A DNA stretch of 60,621 nt, from NCBI GenBank assembly GCA_903958395.1, contig CAJBSZ010000346.1, positions 1 to 60,621 on the forward strand. Reading direction: 5' to 3'. Position 1 is the first letter of the stretch. Each line of letters starts with the position of its first letter. The translations under genes and the position numbers were made by a program. This DNA is from an uncultured bacterium. GTDB taxonomy: Bacteria; Verrucomicrobiota; Kiritimatiellia; CAIKKV01; CAITUY01. The notes below the pieces were generated by a model, which was not told the DNA's origin, searched no databases, and worked only from the letters and a program-made list of their open reading frames with translations. Below are positions 22,179 through 30,847 of the stretch, piece after piece.

Positions 22179-24719
22179 TTATTTCGCGGTCGCCTTGTCC
22201 TCGGGGATGCGCATGCAGTAGAAGGAGCGGTACACGAAGACCAGGGCAACCACAAAGATCACGCCGCCGATCATGTACTTCAGCTTCGCATCTGTCATCG
22301 CCACAGCGATTTCCGTCGCCAGCAGGCCGAAGAGGGTGGTGAACTTGATAACCGGGTTCATCGCCACCGAGGAGGTATCCTTGAAGGGATCACCCACGGT
22401 ATCGCCCACCACGGTCGCCGCGTGAAGATCCGTGCCCTTGGCACGCAGATCCACCTCGACGATCTTCTTGGCATTGTCCCAGGCGCCGCCGGCGTTAGCC
22501 ATAAAGATGGCCTGGTACAGCCCGAAGAAGGCGATGGAGATCAGGTAGCCGATGAAGAAGAACGGGTTGAAGAAGGCCAGCGACAGGGCGAAGCAGAAAA
22601 CGGCCACAAAGATGTTGAACATCCCCTTCTGCGCGTAGATCGTGCAGATCTTGACCACTTCCTTGCTGTCCTTGATCGAGGCCGTCGCCGCGTTCAGGTT
22701 CATGTTCTCCTTAATGTACACCACAGCCCGGTAGGATCCGGTCACCACCGCCTGCGTCGCCGCACCCGTGAACCAGTAGATCACCGCGCCGCCCATGAGA
22801 AGACCGAGGATGATCTCGGGACGTACCAGACTGAGACTGGAGATGACGGAATTGATGCCCGCCGTGGTCTGTTCACCTGTAAGGTGCGCCGTCGCAACAT
22901 CAAACGCGAGGCCCGCCTTGATTGCCGCCTCCTGTGCCAATTCCAGCGCCTTGCCCTTGCCCAGCATCAGGATGATGCCAAAGATCATGGTGGTCGCCCC
23001 AACAACGGCGGTACCGATCAGCACCGGCTTGGCTGTCGCCTTAAAGGTATTGCCAGCGCCGTCATTGCGCTCCAGGTTAAGCTTGGCGTTCTCGAAGTCG
23101 GGCTTGAACCCGAAATCCTTTTCGATCTCCTTCTCAATGCCGGGGATCGACTCAATTCGGCTGAGCTCGTACACCGACTGGGCGTTGTCCGAGACCGGCC
23201 CGAAACTGTCGACCGCAATGGTCACCGGGCCCATGCCCAGAAAACCGAACGCCACAAGACCGAACGCAAAGATCGGCGCGGCAAACTCAAGCCCCACCGG
23301 CATCAGGCTGGCAACCGCCGGGTGTGTGGCCAGTAAAGCGGCACCCAACATCAGCACCAGCATGGTCAGGCCTTCCCAGAAGGCCGAGAAATTACCCGCC
23401 ACAAAACCGGACAGGATGTTCAGGGAAGCGCCGCCCTGCTTGGAGGCGGTCACGACTTCCTTCACATGCTTGGCGTTCGTGCTGGTGAAAACCTTGGTGA
23501 ACTCGGGAATCAGCGCCCCGGCAATGGTGCCGCAGGAGATGATGGTGGCCAATACCCACCACAGGTCCTTGCTCAGGTCGGGATTGGTCGCAAGCAGGAA
23601 GTAGCTGGCGACATAGGTGACCGCGATGCAGACGAAAGAGGTCAGCCACACCAGAACCGTCAACGGATGCTCCGGGTCAAACTCCTTGGCGTTTTTAAGC
23701 TTGGCGGTGAAGTACGCATCGTTTGCGAGATACGCCACCAACGCGGCAATGATCATCAAAATACGCATGACGAAGATCCAGACGATCATCTGGGCGCAGA
23801 GGGTGCCTGACCCGAGAACGAGCGCCAGGAAGGTGATCAGGGCCACGCCAGTCACGCCATAGGTTTCGAAGCCGTCAGCCGTCGGGCCCACGCTGTCGCC
23901 GGCATTATCACCCGTACAGTCGGCGATCACGCCGGGATTCTTCGGATCATCTTCCGGAAGCTTGAAGACGATCTTCATCAGGTCGGACCCGATGTCGGCG
24001 ATCTTGGTGAAGATACCGCCGCAGATACGGAGGGCGGAGGCGCCCAGCGACTCCCCGATGGCGAACCCGATAAAGCAGGGGCCGCGCAGTTCGGCGGGCA
24101 GAAAAATCAGGATGCAGATCATGAAGAACAGCTCAACCGTGATCAGCAACATGCCGACGCTCATGCCCGAGCGCATCGGGATGGCCAAAGCCTCCCAGGG
24201 GGTTCCGCGCAGAGAGGCGAATGCCGAACGACTATTCGCGAATGTATTGATGCGCATACCGAACCAAGCCACACCATAAGAACCCAGGATCCCGAGCACC
24301 GAGGCGGCCAGAATCAACAGGACGCTCGTAGTGGGCATCTTCTGAAGGATCCAGAAGTAATACACCATACAGGCCCCGATCAGCAGCCACAGGATGGCCA
24401 GGAACTTGCCCTGCTGAGCCAGATAGCTCTTGCAGGTCTCCCAGATGATCTGGGAGACATCGCTCATGGATTTATGAACCGGGAGCTTCTCCGTCTTGAA
24501 ATACTGAATCAAGCCGAAGCCCAAACCCAGAAAACAGACGGCGATACCGATCAGCATCAGGTGCGTCCCTGAAATGCCGCCGAGGGACGAAAAGGTTACC
24601 GCGCCCAACTCAGGAAGCTTCAGCTCGGCCTCACTCGCCATGGCAGCACCAGCCCCAAAGCCCAGAACAGCCAACACCACAAACACACCCAACCAACACC
24701 GTGACCGCATACTCTTCAT
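22179..24719 (-). CDS. hppA: Membrane-bound ion-pumping pyrophosphatase
   Basis: 846 residues with about 16 membrane helices, hydrolysing pyrophosphate to pump H+ or Na+. Family motifs are EDDPKNPGVIADCTGDNAGDS, ADGFETYG, FWEGL, and near the end NAGGAWDNAKK and VVGDTVGDPFKDTS. In the region that decides potassium dependence it reads GNTFKATAKP. The Lys at the position that is Ala in K+-dependent enzymes suggests a K+-independent pump, which are usually H+ pumps. It starts with a signal-like MKSMRSRCWLGVFVVLAVLG and is longer than most (about 700), with loops absent in many relatives; the usual DNVGDNVGDCAGMAAD is changed to DCTGDNAGDSVGPTAD. The start is the ATG at 24719; a TTG four codons up is less likely. 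It lies alone with its own terminator. Confidence 0.93.
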   Translation of the reverse strand: MKSMRSRCWLGVFVVLAVLGFGAGAAMASEAELKLPELGAVTFSSLGGISGTHLMLIGIAVCFLGLGFGLIQYFKTEKLPVHKSMSDVSQIIWETCKSYLAQQGKFLAILWLLIGACMVYYFWILQKMPTTSVLLILAASVLGILGSYGVAWFGMRINTFANSRSAFASLRGTPWEALAIPMRSGMSVGMLLITVELFFMICILIFLPAELRGPCFIGFAIGESLGASALRICGGIFTKIADIGSDLMKIVFKLPEDDPKNPGVIADCTGDNAGDSVGPTADGFETYGVTGVALITFLALVLGSGTLCAQMIVWIFVMRILMIIAALVAYLANDAYFTAKLKNAKEFDPEHPLTVLVWLTSFVCIAVTYVASYFLLATNPDLSKDLWWVLATIISCGTIAGALIPEFTKVFTSTNAKHVKEVVTASKQGGASLNILSGFVAGNFSAFWEGLTMLVLMLGAALLATHPAVASLMPVGLEFAAPIFAFGLVAFGFLGMGPVTIAVDSFGPVSDNAQSVYELSRIESIPGIEKEIEKDFGFKPDFENAKLNLERNDGAGNTFKATAKPVLIGTAVVGATTMIFGIILMLGKGKALELAQEAAIKAGLAFDVATAHLTGEQTTAGINSVISSLSLVRPEIILGLLMGGAVIYWFTGAATQAVVTGSYRAVVYIKENMNLNAATASIKDSKEVVKICTIYAQKGMFNIFVAVFCFALSLAFFNPFFFIGYLISIAFFGLYQAIFMANAGGAWDNAKKIVEVDLRAKGTDLHAATVVGDTVGDPFKDTSSVAMNPVIKFTTLFGLLATEIAVAMTDAKLKYMIGGVIFVVALVFVYRSFYCMRIPEDKATAK

Positions 24720-24855
24720 AACATCGCCCAACCTTTCTCTGCTCTTTTATCTGTTCAGATTCAACCGTTGAAAATGCAAATCAAAAACGGGGTCGTAAAC
24801 TACCTACCTCCTCTCCATAACGCAAGAAGAATGGTTTTTTATGCGGCGGGGGAAT

Positions 24856-26118
24856 TCACCGATATTGTTTGATCGTTTCAAACATCGCCAGGAGATTCTC
24901 AATTGGCGTGCAGGCCTGTACGTTATGGATCGTGCAGAAGACGAAGCCGCCGCCCGGGGCAAAGATTTCAATCCGTTCCTTGACCTGCTCCCGGACCTGA
25001 GCAGGTGTACCAAACGGAAGCGTCTTCTGGGTGTCTACCCCGCCGCCCCAGAATACCAGCTTATCGCCATACTGCTTTTTAAGCAGACGGGGATCCATCC
25101 CGCTGGCAGAGCATTGAACCGGATTGAGAATATCAAATTCAGCCTCCACAATTCCATCCAGCAGTGGAAGCACTCCGCCACAGCAATGCATGAAGGTTTT
25201 CCAGTTCGTGTGGGTATGAATCCAGCCGTTCACCCGCTTCTGGTAAGGCAGAAATAGATCACGATACTGCTCGAGCGAGCAGAATGGCCCATTCTGGGTA
25301 CCGAAGTCGGTGCCATTGGTCTGGATCACGGAAATCTTGTCGCCCACCGCCTCATGCAGGCGCTTCAAGTTTTCAACGGCGACTTCTGCCTGCCGCTCAA
25401 AGACCGCCTTGATGTAGTCGGGGCGAAGGGCCGTACTGACATACCACTCCTCAACATCACGGATCCCCTTTGGATTTTTCAGGAAGGTGGCGGGAACCAG
25501 AGCCACATCCCCAAAAGTAAGCCCGCCAAACGTGCAAAACAAGGCTCGTTCGGTTTTCTTAAAAAGCACCTCGGCCTGCCGCGCATAATGCACGAGCTCA
25601 TCGCCGGCAACCGGCCCGAATTCTTCCATGTTATCGACAGGATCAAGCCGCTCCTCGTCCAGCGGAGGTTGGCGGTTTAAGGCGTCAAAGAAGTACCCGC
25701 CCGCCGGCATCTTGCCGCTCGGCGCCACGGAGCGGTCGTTCTGCGGCCACTGGAGAATCTCACCGCCGGCATCTGGAGAAGTATTGAAATCCACCGGCAC
25801 AAGGACTGGGGTCCCGTCATGCATCCGCCATTCCTTGAATTCCTTTGCCGGGAAACCGAACATCGTCCCGGTTCCGCAGAGCGACACGGTGTCGATCCCG
25901 AGCGCATCGCGCAAATCCGGCGCGATCTCGCCCAACATCTGGTAAATCTCGACCACCTTTACCGGCGTACCGGGCGTGTCGAGTCCCAGCGCCTGACGCA
26001 GCTTGTAGACCATACTGACATGGATGCCGGTCTGAAAACCGCCCCCGAAATCAACCGCCAGTTTGTCGGGCTGCTTGTGGTTGCAGGTTGCTTCAATGCG
26101 TTCGCGTGAGGTCATCAT
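24856..26118 (-). CDS. Uroporphyrinogen decarboxylase-family protein (likely methyltransferase)
   Basis: 420 residues of the URO-D fold. The start MTSRERIEATCNHKQPDKLAVDFGG is typical of the non-heme branch, which includes corrinoid/CoM methyltransferases such as MtaA and CmuA. Candidate zinc ligands are in FMHCCGGV (HxC) and the later NPVQCSASGMDP, as in that branch; true HemE motifs are absent. No corrinoid protein is adjacent. Its ATG overlaps the stop of the sugar porter by one base, so both are coupled. In several lineages URO-D-like genes stand next to sugar transporters and are thought to act on sugar or methoxy compounds; that role is inference. Confidence 0.85.
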   Translation of the reverse strand: MMTSRERIEATCNHKQPDKLAVDFGGGFQTGIHVSMVYKLRQALGLDTPGTPVKVVEIYQMLGEIAPDLRDALGIDTVSLCGTGTMFGFPAKEFKEWRMHDGTPVLVPVDFNTSPDAGGEILQWPQNDRSVAPSGKMPAGGYFFDALNRQPPLDEERLDPVDNMEEFGPVAGDELVHYARQAEVLFKKTERALFCTFGGLTFGDVALVPATFLKNPKGIRDVEEWYVSTALRPDYIKAVFERQAEVAVENLKRLHEAVGDKISVIQTNGTDFGTQNGPFCSLEQYRDLFLPYQKRVNGWIHTHTNWKTFMHCCGGVLPLLDGIVEAEFDILNPVQCSASGMDPRLLKKQYGDKLVFWGGGVDTQKTLPFGTPAQVREQVKERIEIFAPGGGFVFCTIHNVQACTPIENLLAMFETIKQYR

Positions 26119-27545
26119 CAGTCCACCAACTCCCTTTCTATCTGCTCCAACGACTTACCCTTGGTCTCCGGAACCTTTACCCAGACGAAGAAAAAGCCGG
26201 CAAAACAGATTGCCCCGTATAGCCAGAAGGTCTTCGCGGTGCCAATGGCCCCGTTGAGGATCGGAAAGGTATAAGTCAGAATAAAACAGGCAATCCACAA
26301 AGCCGAAACGGCCACGGAAATCGCCGCGCCGCGGATGCGATTGGGGAAAATTTCTGAAATCAGAACCCAGGTGATCGGGGCCAGGGACATCCCATAGCAG
26401 CCCAGCGAGCAAAGGGTAAATATCAGGACAGCGAGCCCCTTCAGTTGGAACACATAAGCGGCCCCGATGAGAAAATGAGACAACCCGATTCCCGCGCACC
26501 CGATCAGCATCAATACCCGACGCCCGGCCTTATCCACCAGGCCGATGGCCAACAGCGTGAACACCAGGTTGATGGCCCCGGTAATAACAATGTTGAACAT
26601 GATGTCATTGACCCCATAACCTGCGGAACGGTAGATTTCCTCGGCATAATTGAACAGCACATTGATCCCGCTCCACTGTTGAAGCACCGCCAGGACAACC
26701 CCCACCAGTAGAATTTTGCGCATCTTGGGCACCATCAAATCACTGAAACGCACATGATGCACCTCTTCCGTGGCAATGGTTTTCTGGATGTCGGCCACTT
26801 CCACATCCGCATAGGACTGACCCCCGATCTTCGCCAATATCCGGCGAGCGAGTTCTGACTTGCCGTTCTTGATCAGCCAGCGGGGACTCTCGGGCACCAG
26901 CAGCGCCCCGATGAAAAAGAACAGCGAGGGGGCTGTCACCGCCGTGAACATCCAGCGCCAGCCGTATTGACCATTCCACGAGTCACGAATCATATCGGCC
27001 GTCGCCCCATCCGCCACCTTGTCGGCAATTAAAAGGTTCGCAATCTGGGCACCCAGGATACCGAATACGATGGTCAACTGGTTGATGGCAACAAGCCGTC
27101 CCCTCATATGGGCCGGCGCCACTTCCGCGATATACATGGGCGAAAGATTCGACGCCATGCCTATGGCCACCCCTCCCACAATACGCCATGCCACAAAGGT
27201 ATTGAACGAGCCAGCCCAGCCCGTAAGGATGGATGACGCCGCAAACAGGAAGGCTGAAACAAGAAGCAGCTTTTTGCGCCCGAACTTGTCGCTCAAGGCG
27301 CCGGAGACCAGCGAACCGACCAAACAACCCAGCAAGGCACAGCTGTTGGCCCATCCAATTTGAGCTTCACTGGTGAGGTTGAAAAACTTTTCAAAAAACG
27401 GTTTCGCTCCACCGATAACCACCCAATCATAACCAAACAGCAACCCCCCCATGGCCGCCACAAGGGAGATCATCCAGACATAGGCAAGGTTATAGTTCGA
27501 CTTCATCCCCGGCACGGTTGATTCAACAGGCGCGACTGGTATCAT
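26118..27545 (-). CDS. Sugar porter family MFS transporter
   Basis: 475 residues, 12 predicted helices, of the sugar porter (XylE/GLUT-like) family. Signatures are GGLLFGYDWVVIGG in helix 1, DKFGRKK after helix 2, R(V/I)VGGVAIGMAS, PESPRWL after helix 6, QQWSGIN in helix 7 and PETKGKSLEQIE at the end. The usual GYD.AVISG is changed to GYDWVVIGG. It should import a monosaccharide with H+ or by facilitation. The ATG at 27545 has AAAGGGA nine bases upstream. It is first in a two-gene unit with the URO-D-family gene. An operator-like inverted repeat lies about 90 bases upstream. Confidence 0.9.
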   Translation of the reverse strand: MIPVAPVESTVPGMKSNYNLAYVWMISLVAAMGGLLFGYDWVVIGGAKPFFEKFFNLTSEAQIGWANSCALLGCLVGSLVSGALSDKFGRKKLLLVSAFLFAASSILTGWAGSFNTFVAWRIVGGVAIGMASNLSPMYIAEVAPAHMRGRLVAINQLTIVFGILGAQIANLLIADKVADGATADMIRDSWNGQYGWRWMFTAVTAPSLFFFIGALLVPESPRWLIKNGKSELARRILAKIGGQSYADVEVADIQKTIATEEVHHVRFSDLMVPKMRKILLVGVVLAVLQQWSGINVLFNYAEEIYRSAGYGVNDIMFNIVITGAINLVFTLLAIGLVDKAGRRVLMLIGCAGIGLSHFLIGAAYVFQLKGLAVLIFTLCSLGCYGMSLAPITWVLISEIFPNRIRGAAISVAVSALWIACFILTYTFPILNGAIGTAKTFWLYGAICFAGFFFVWVKVPETKGKSLEQIERELVD

Positions 27546-27634
27546 GGATCAGGTCCCTTTCCGGCATGGTTCACAAACACACTTCAGAACATGCATAAAC
27601 GCGTAATATAATCAATCCCCCGCATCGGCGGAAT

Positions 27635-27667
27635 AGATAATCCTCCGAAAATGATGGACGATTATCT
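27635..27667. promoter_or_regulatory. Operator-like inverted repeat
   Basis: AGATAATC at 27635-27642 and GATTATCT at 27660-27667 form a perfect 8-base inverted repeat with a 17-base spacer, 90 bases upstream of the sugar porter start. The wide spacing suits a dimeric repressor or two half-sites. No regulator gene is adjacent. Confidence 0.35.
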
Positions 27668-27792
27668 TATGACGATCCTACGGCGGGGAAGGATATACAA
27701 GACGCTGAAGCCGGAAGCGCCGAAAAAAGGATACCGCAGGCTCAAGTCAGATTCTGGAGTGTTTAGGCGCCGGCCGACGCGTGTGGAGACTC

Positions 27793-27862
27793 TCTGGAGG
27801 GACGCGCTTTGTCGCGTCCTGGGCAGTTGAAAGGCGGCCACGACGTAGCATGGCCCTCCAGA
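27793..27862. repeat. REP/MITE-like hairpin element
   Basis: A 70-base unit bounded by the 9-base inverted repeat TCTGGAGGG / CCCTCCAGA. Inside are a perfect 7-bp hairpin, GGACGCG (27800-27806) with CGCGTCC (27813-27819), and a second one, GGCCA/TGGCC. The structure matches a non-autonomous repeat that could occur in many copies in the genome. No other copy lies in this window. Confidence 0.65.
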
Positions 27863-27968
27863 ATTTTAAAGCCCCCTCGTCAGTAAGCCATGCAACGTTT
27901 CTCGGCTTCGGCTTGCCTTATGCCCCGTGGTTATGCGAGAAAGGACAACCATTTGGGAGGAAAGACGT

Positions 27969-28622
27969 ATGATCAGCGATATGTTGGCGCAACTGTTCCA
28001 GTTGAATGTGGATATTATTGAACGCTTGGGGTATCCGGGAATTGTTTTCCTGATGACCCTTGAAAGCTCCGTATTCCCGATTCCCAGCGAATTGGTCATG
28101 CCGCAGGCCGGGTACCTGGTCTTCGAGGGCAAGATGAGCATGGCCGCCGTCATCACGCTCGGCGTCGTCGGCAGCTGGCTTGGCGCCCTGCTGAATTATG
28201 TCGTAGCCATGTGGCTGGGCCGTCCCTTCTTCCTGAAATTCGGAAAATACTTCTTCTGTCCGGCAGACAAATTCGCAATGGTTGAACGTTTCTTCCACGC
28301 CCACGGCGAAATCAGCACATTCACCGGGCGACTGATCCCGGTGGTACGGCATCTCATCTCGATTCCCGCCGGGCTCACCCGCATGAAAATGTCCCATTTC
28401 CTGCTGTACACCGGGATCGGCTCCGCCATCTGGGTCTCCATTCTCGCCTACATCGGCTTCCTCTGCGGGCGCAATCTTGACCTCATCAAACAGTACTCCC
28501 ATATCTGCACCCTCGGCGTGATCGTGGCGTGCGCCATCATCATCACCGTCTATGTCTGGCTTCACAAGCGCCGCAAGGCCCGTTATGCCCAGACTCATGA
28601 CTCTGCGACGGACACCCCATGA
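27969..28622 (+). CDS. DedA-family membrane protein
   Basis: 217 residues, several membrane helices. The family core is clear: MTLESSVFPIPSELVMPQAGYL near the N-terminus and TGRLIPVVRHLISIPAG, the basic re-entrant motif, in the middle. DedA proteins are linked to proton-dependent lipid transport (undecaprenyl phosphate and phospholipid flipping). The ATG at 27969 is chosen for GGAGGAAAG seven bases upstream; the frame is open 14 codons further. Its stop overlaps the ATG of the debranching enzyme by four bases (ATGA), so it heads a plus-strand run of genes. Confidence 0.92.
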   Translation: MISDMLAQLFQLNVDIIERLGYPGIVFLMTLESSVFPIPSELVMPQAGYLVFEGKMSMAAVITLGVVGSWLGALLNYVVAMWLGRPFFLKFGKYFFCPADKFAMVERFFHAHGEISTFTGRLIPVVRHLISIPAGLTRMKMSHFLLYTGIGSAIWVSILAYIGFLCGRNLDLIKQYSHICTLGVIVACAIIITVYVWLHKRRKARYAQTHDSATDTP

Positions 28623-30616
28623 CGCCCATGATTCCGGAAACGCCCTGCAGGGATCCCCGCGTATCACTCCGACATGAGTGGCTCGACACCAATGGGATCG
28701 GGGGCTACGCCTCCAGCACGATTCTCCATTGCAACACACGGAAATATCACGGCCTGCTGGTGGCGGCACTCTCCGAACCCGCCGGGCGCTTCACACTTCT
28801 TTCTAAATTCGAGGATACCCTCATCACTCGAAAAGGGGACATCGCGCTCTCCTGCAACCAGTACCCCGGCGTCATGCATCCCGACGGCTATCGCCACCTG
28901 CATGAATTCCGCCTTGAGGAGGGACCTGTTTCCATTTACCAGGCCGAGGGCTACACGCTCACCAAAAGCATCCTGATGGTTCAGGGTGAAAATACGGTTC
29001 TGGTTCGCTACAGCCTGACCACAGGAAAGTCGCCCGTGACCCTCCGTATCAACCCCCTGCTCGCCTTCCGACGCCACCACGAACTGAAGCGGGAAGACGC
29101 CTATTTGCGCCCCACCCCCTCGCCCGTTTTCCAGGGTTTCCTAATCCAGCCCTACCAGGGCCTTCCCGTGCTCTTCATCCAGACGAGTCGGAAGCCAGCC
29201 TTCCAGACCGCCCCGGACTGGTACCGCAACTTCGAGTATTCAGCAGAAGCGGAACGGGGCTACGACCACCATGAAGACTGCTTCTGTCCCGGCCGGTTGG
29301 AAATCCGCCTCAGTCCCGGCGAAAAGGTCATCGTCTCCGCGTCCCTGACGGAACAGAGCGATCTGACCGGCGCGTGGGAGAAGGAAATGATTCTCCGGAA
29401 ATCCCATGCCCACAGCGCGGAAGCGGTTGCCCTGGCCGCCGGAGGTAACGATTTCACGGCACCGCTCCCCGCCCTGATCCGGAGCGGACGCCACTTCCCG
29501 ATCCGCACTCCGGGTTCCGGACGGGCTACCATCATTGCCGGCTATCCATGGTTCGACGACTGGGGCCGCGACACCCTCATCAGCCTGCCCGGCCTGACCT
29601 TCTACTCGGGGCGCCCGGAACTGGGTGCCGAAATCCTCAAGGCGGTGGCACCTCATGAACGTGACGGACTCATCCCGAACTGTTTCGCCGCAGACCCCGC
29701 TCAGCATGCCTATAATTCTGTCGACGCCTCACTCCTGTATTTCTGGGCCGTCCAGCAATTCCTTGACTGCACCGGCGACCGGGCGATGGTGCGCGTCCAT
29801 CTCTGGCCGGTCTTGAAACGGATTCTTGCGAAATTCATGGCCGGAACCCGTTTTGAAACATATATGACTTCCGATGGCCTGCTTCATGCGGGCAACCGGC
29901 ACACCCAGCTCACCTGGATGGATGCCACCTCGCACGGGGAACCCGTCACGCCCCGTCATGGATTCGCCGTTGACTTGAATGCACTGTGGTACAACGCCAT
30001 CCGGTTCGCCGACGAGTTTGCCGGAAGCCTCGGCGAAACCCCGCCCTGGCCCCCGGATCTTGCCGCCCGAATCCAGAAAGCCTTCCGCAAAACATTCTGG
30101 ATGAGAAAGGAGGGCTACCTAGGGGATTCTTGTTCCGACGGGACCCTTGACCGGTCCATCCGGCCCAATCAGATTTTTGCCGTCTCCCTGCCCTTTTCTC
30201 CATTAACAAAGGCTCAACAAAAGCAAGTGGTCGAGGTGGTCCGGCGTGAGTTATTCACCCCGTTCGGCCTACGCACCCTCGCTCCCAGTGATCCGGCCTA
30301 CCGGGGTCGCTATGAAGGCGACCAGCCAACCCGTGATGCCGCCTACCATCAGGGAACTGTCTGGCCCTGGCTTCTGGGTCCGTTTGGCGAGGCGGTTCTG
30401 CGAGTGGCAAATGACAAAAAGGCCGCCGCACGCGAACTGGCCGGAGCACTCCGCCCCCTTCTCGAATACAGCCTGACCGGCCCGGGCCTGATCAATGTTC
30501 CGGAAATATTCGACGGGGATGCTCCGCAGCGCCCCAATGGCTGCACGGCTCAGGCTTGGAGCAGCGCGGAACTGATCCGACTCTTTACGCTTTGCGCGCG
30601 GACCATTTCCGATTAG
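28619..30616 (+). CDS. Glycogen debranching enzyme (amylo-alpha-1,6-glucosidase)
   Basis: 665 residues. The N-terminal domain (about 1-230) is the bacterial GDE_N beta domain, beginning HEWLDTNGIGGYASSTI and NTRKYHGLLVA. The C-terminal (alpha/alpha)6 barrel (about 280-655) has YPWFDDWGRDTLISLPGL, THLTWMDA-like TQLTWMDA, FAVDLNALWYNA and YHQGTVWPWLLGPF. These are the conserved active-site segments of the GH133-type enzymes that remove alpha-1,6 branches. It acts in the cytoplasm on glycogen or similar glucans. Translation is coupled to dedA. With the GT4 and GH57-like genes downstream it forms a glucan-metabolism group. Confidence 0.93.
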   Translation: MTPMIPETPCRDPRVSLRHEWLDTNGIGGYASSTILHCNTRKYHGLLVAALSEPAGRFTLLSKFEDTLITRKGDIALSCNQYPGVMHPDGYRHLHEFRLEEGPVSIYQAEGYTLTKSILMVQGENTVLVRYSLTTGKSPVTLRINPLLAFRRHHELKREDAYLRPTPSPVFQGFLIQPYQGLPVLFIQTSRKPAFQTAPDWYRNFEYSAEAERGYDHHEDCFCPGRLEIRLSPGEKVIVSASLTEQSDLTGAWEKEMILRKSHAHSAEAVALAAGGNDFTAPLPALIRSGRHFPIRTPGSGRATIIAGYPWFDDWGRDTLISLPGLTFYSGRPELGAEILKAVAPHERDGLIPNCFAADPAQHAYNSVDASLLYFWAVQQFLDCTGDRAMVRVHLWPVLKRILAKFMAGTRFETYMTSDGLLHAGNRHTQLTWMDATSHGEPVTPRHGFAVDLNALWYNAIRFADEFAGSLGETPPWPPDLAARIQKAFRKTFWMRKEGYLGDSCSDGTLDRSIRPNQIFAVSLPFSPLTKAQQKQVVEVVRRELFTPFGLRTLAPSDPAYRGRYEGDQPTRDAAYHQGTVWPWLLGPFGEAVLRVANDKKAAARELAGALRPLLEYSLTGPGLINVPEIFDGDAPQRPNGCTAQAWSSAELIRLFTLCARTISD

Positions 30617-30653
30617 TATTCCGACAGCACTACAACCAATGGAGGATCGCTCG

Positions 30654-30833
30654 ATGAAAGTGGCTGACATAAAAGAGATAGCAAAGAAACACGGCATCAA
30701 CCCCGGCAAATTTAAAAAAGCTGAACTCATTATCGCCATCCAGAAGGCGGAGAAGAATACTCCCTGTTTTGGGACCGGCACGGAAGCCTGTCCCTACACC
30801 ACGTGCTGCTGGCGTGAAGACTGCATCGCATGA
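30654..30833 (+). CDS. Small SAP/Rho-N-like protein with cysteine cluster
   Basis: 59 residues from the ATG at 30654, chosen for GGAGG nine bases before it. The first half, MKVADIKEIAKKHGI and FKKAELIIAIQKAE, is a SAP/Rho-N type helix-extended-helix that usually binds nucleic acid. The last 20 residues carry five cysteines (PCFGTGTEACPYTTCCWRED plus a final C), a likely metal site. Proteins of this layout occur as small SAP-domain proteins in other bacteria. It stands between the debranching enzyme and the GT4 gene, and is presumably co-transcribed. Confidence 0.8.
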   Translation: MKVADIKEIAKKHGINPGKFKKAELIIAIQKAEKNTPCFGTGTEACPYTTCCWREDCIA

Positions 30834-30847
30834 GGATTTCTTAACCC

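Larger units (their letters stand above)
27546..27968. other. Divergent intergenic region
   Basis: Spacer of 423 bases between the divergent sugar porter (-) and DedA (+) genes. It holds an inverted repeat at 27635-27667 and a REP-like hairpin element at 27793-27862. Both promoters should lie here, but I cannot place convincing -35/-10 pairs. Confidence 0.6.

Noticed and set aside
22140..23336. Plus-strand frame of 398 codons
   Set aside because: Shadow of hppA; rich in His, Arg and Gln with no recognisable motif.
27918..28769. Minus-strand frame of 283 codons
   Set aside because: Antisense to dedA and the start of the debranching enzyme, both with good motifs and ribosome sites.
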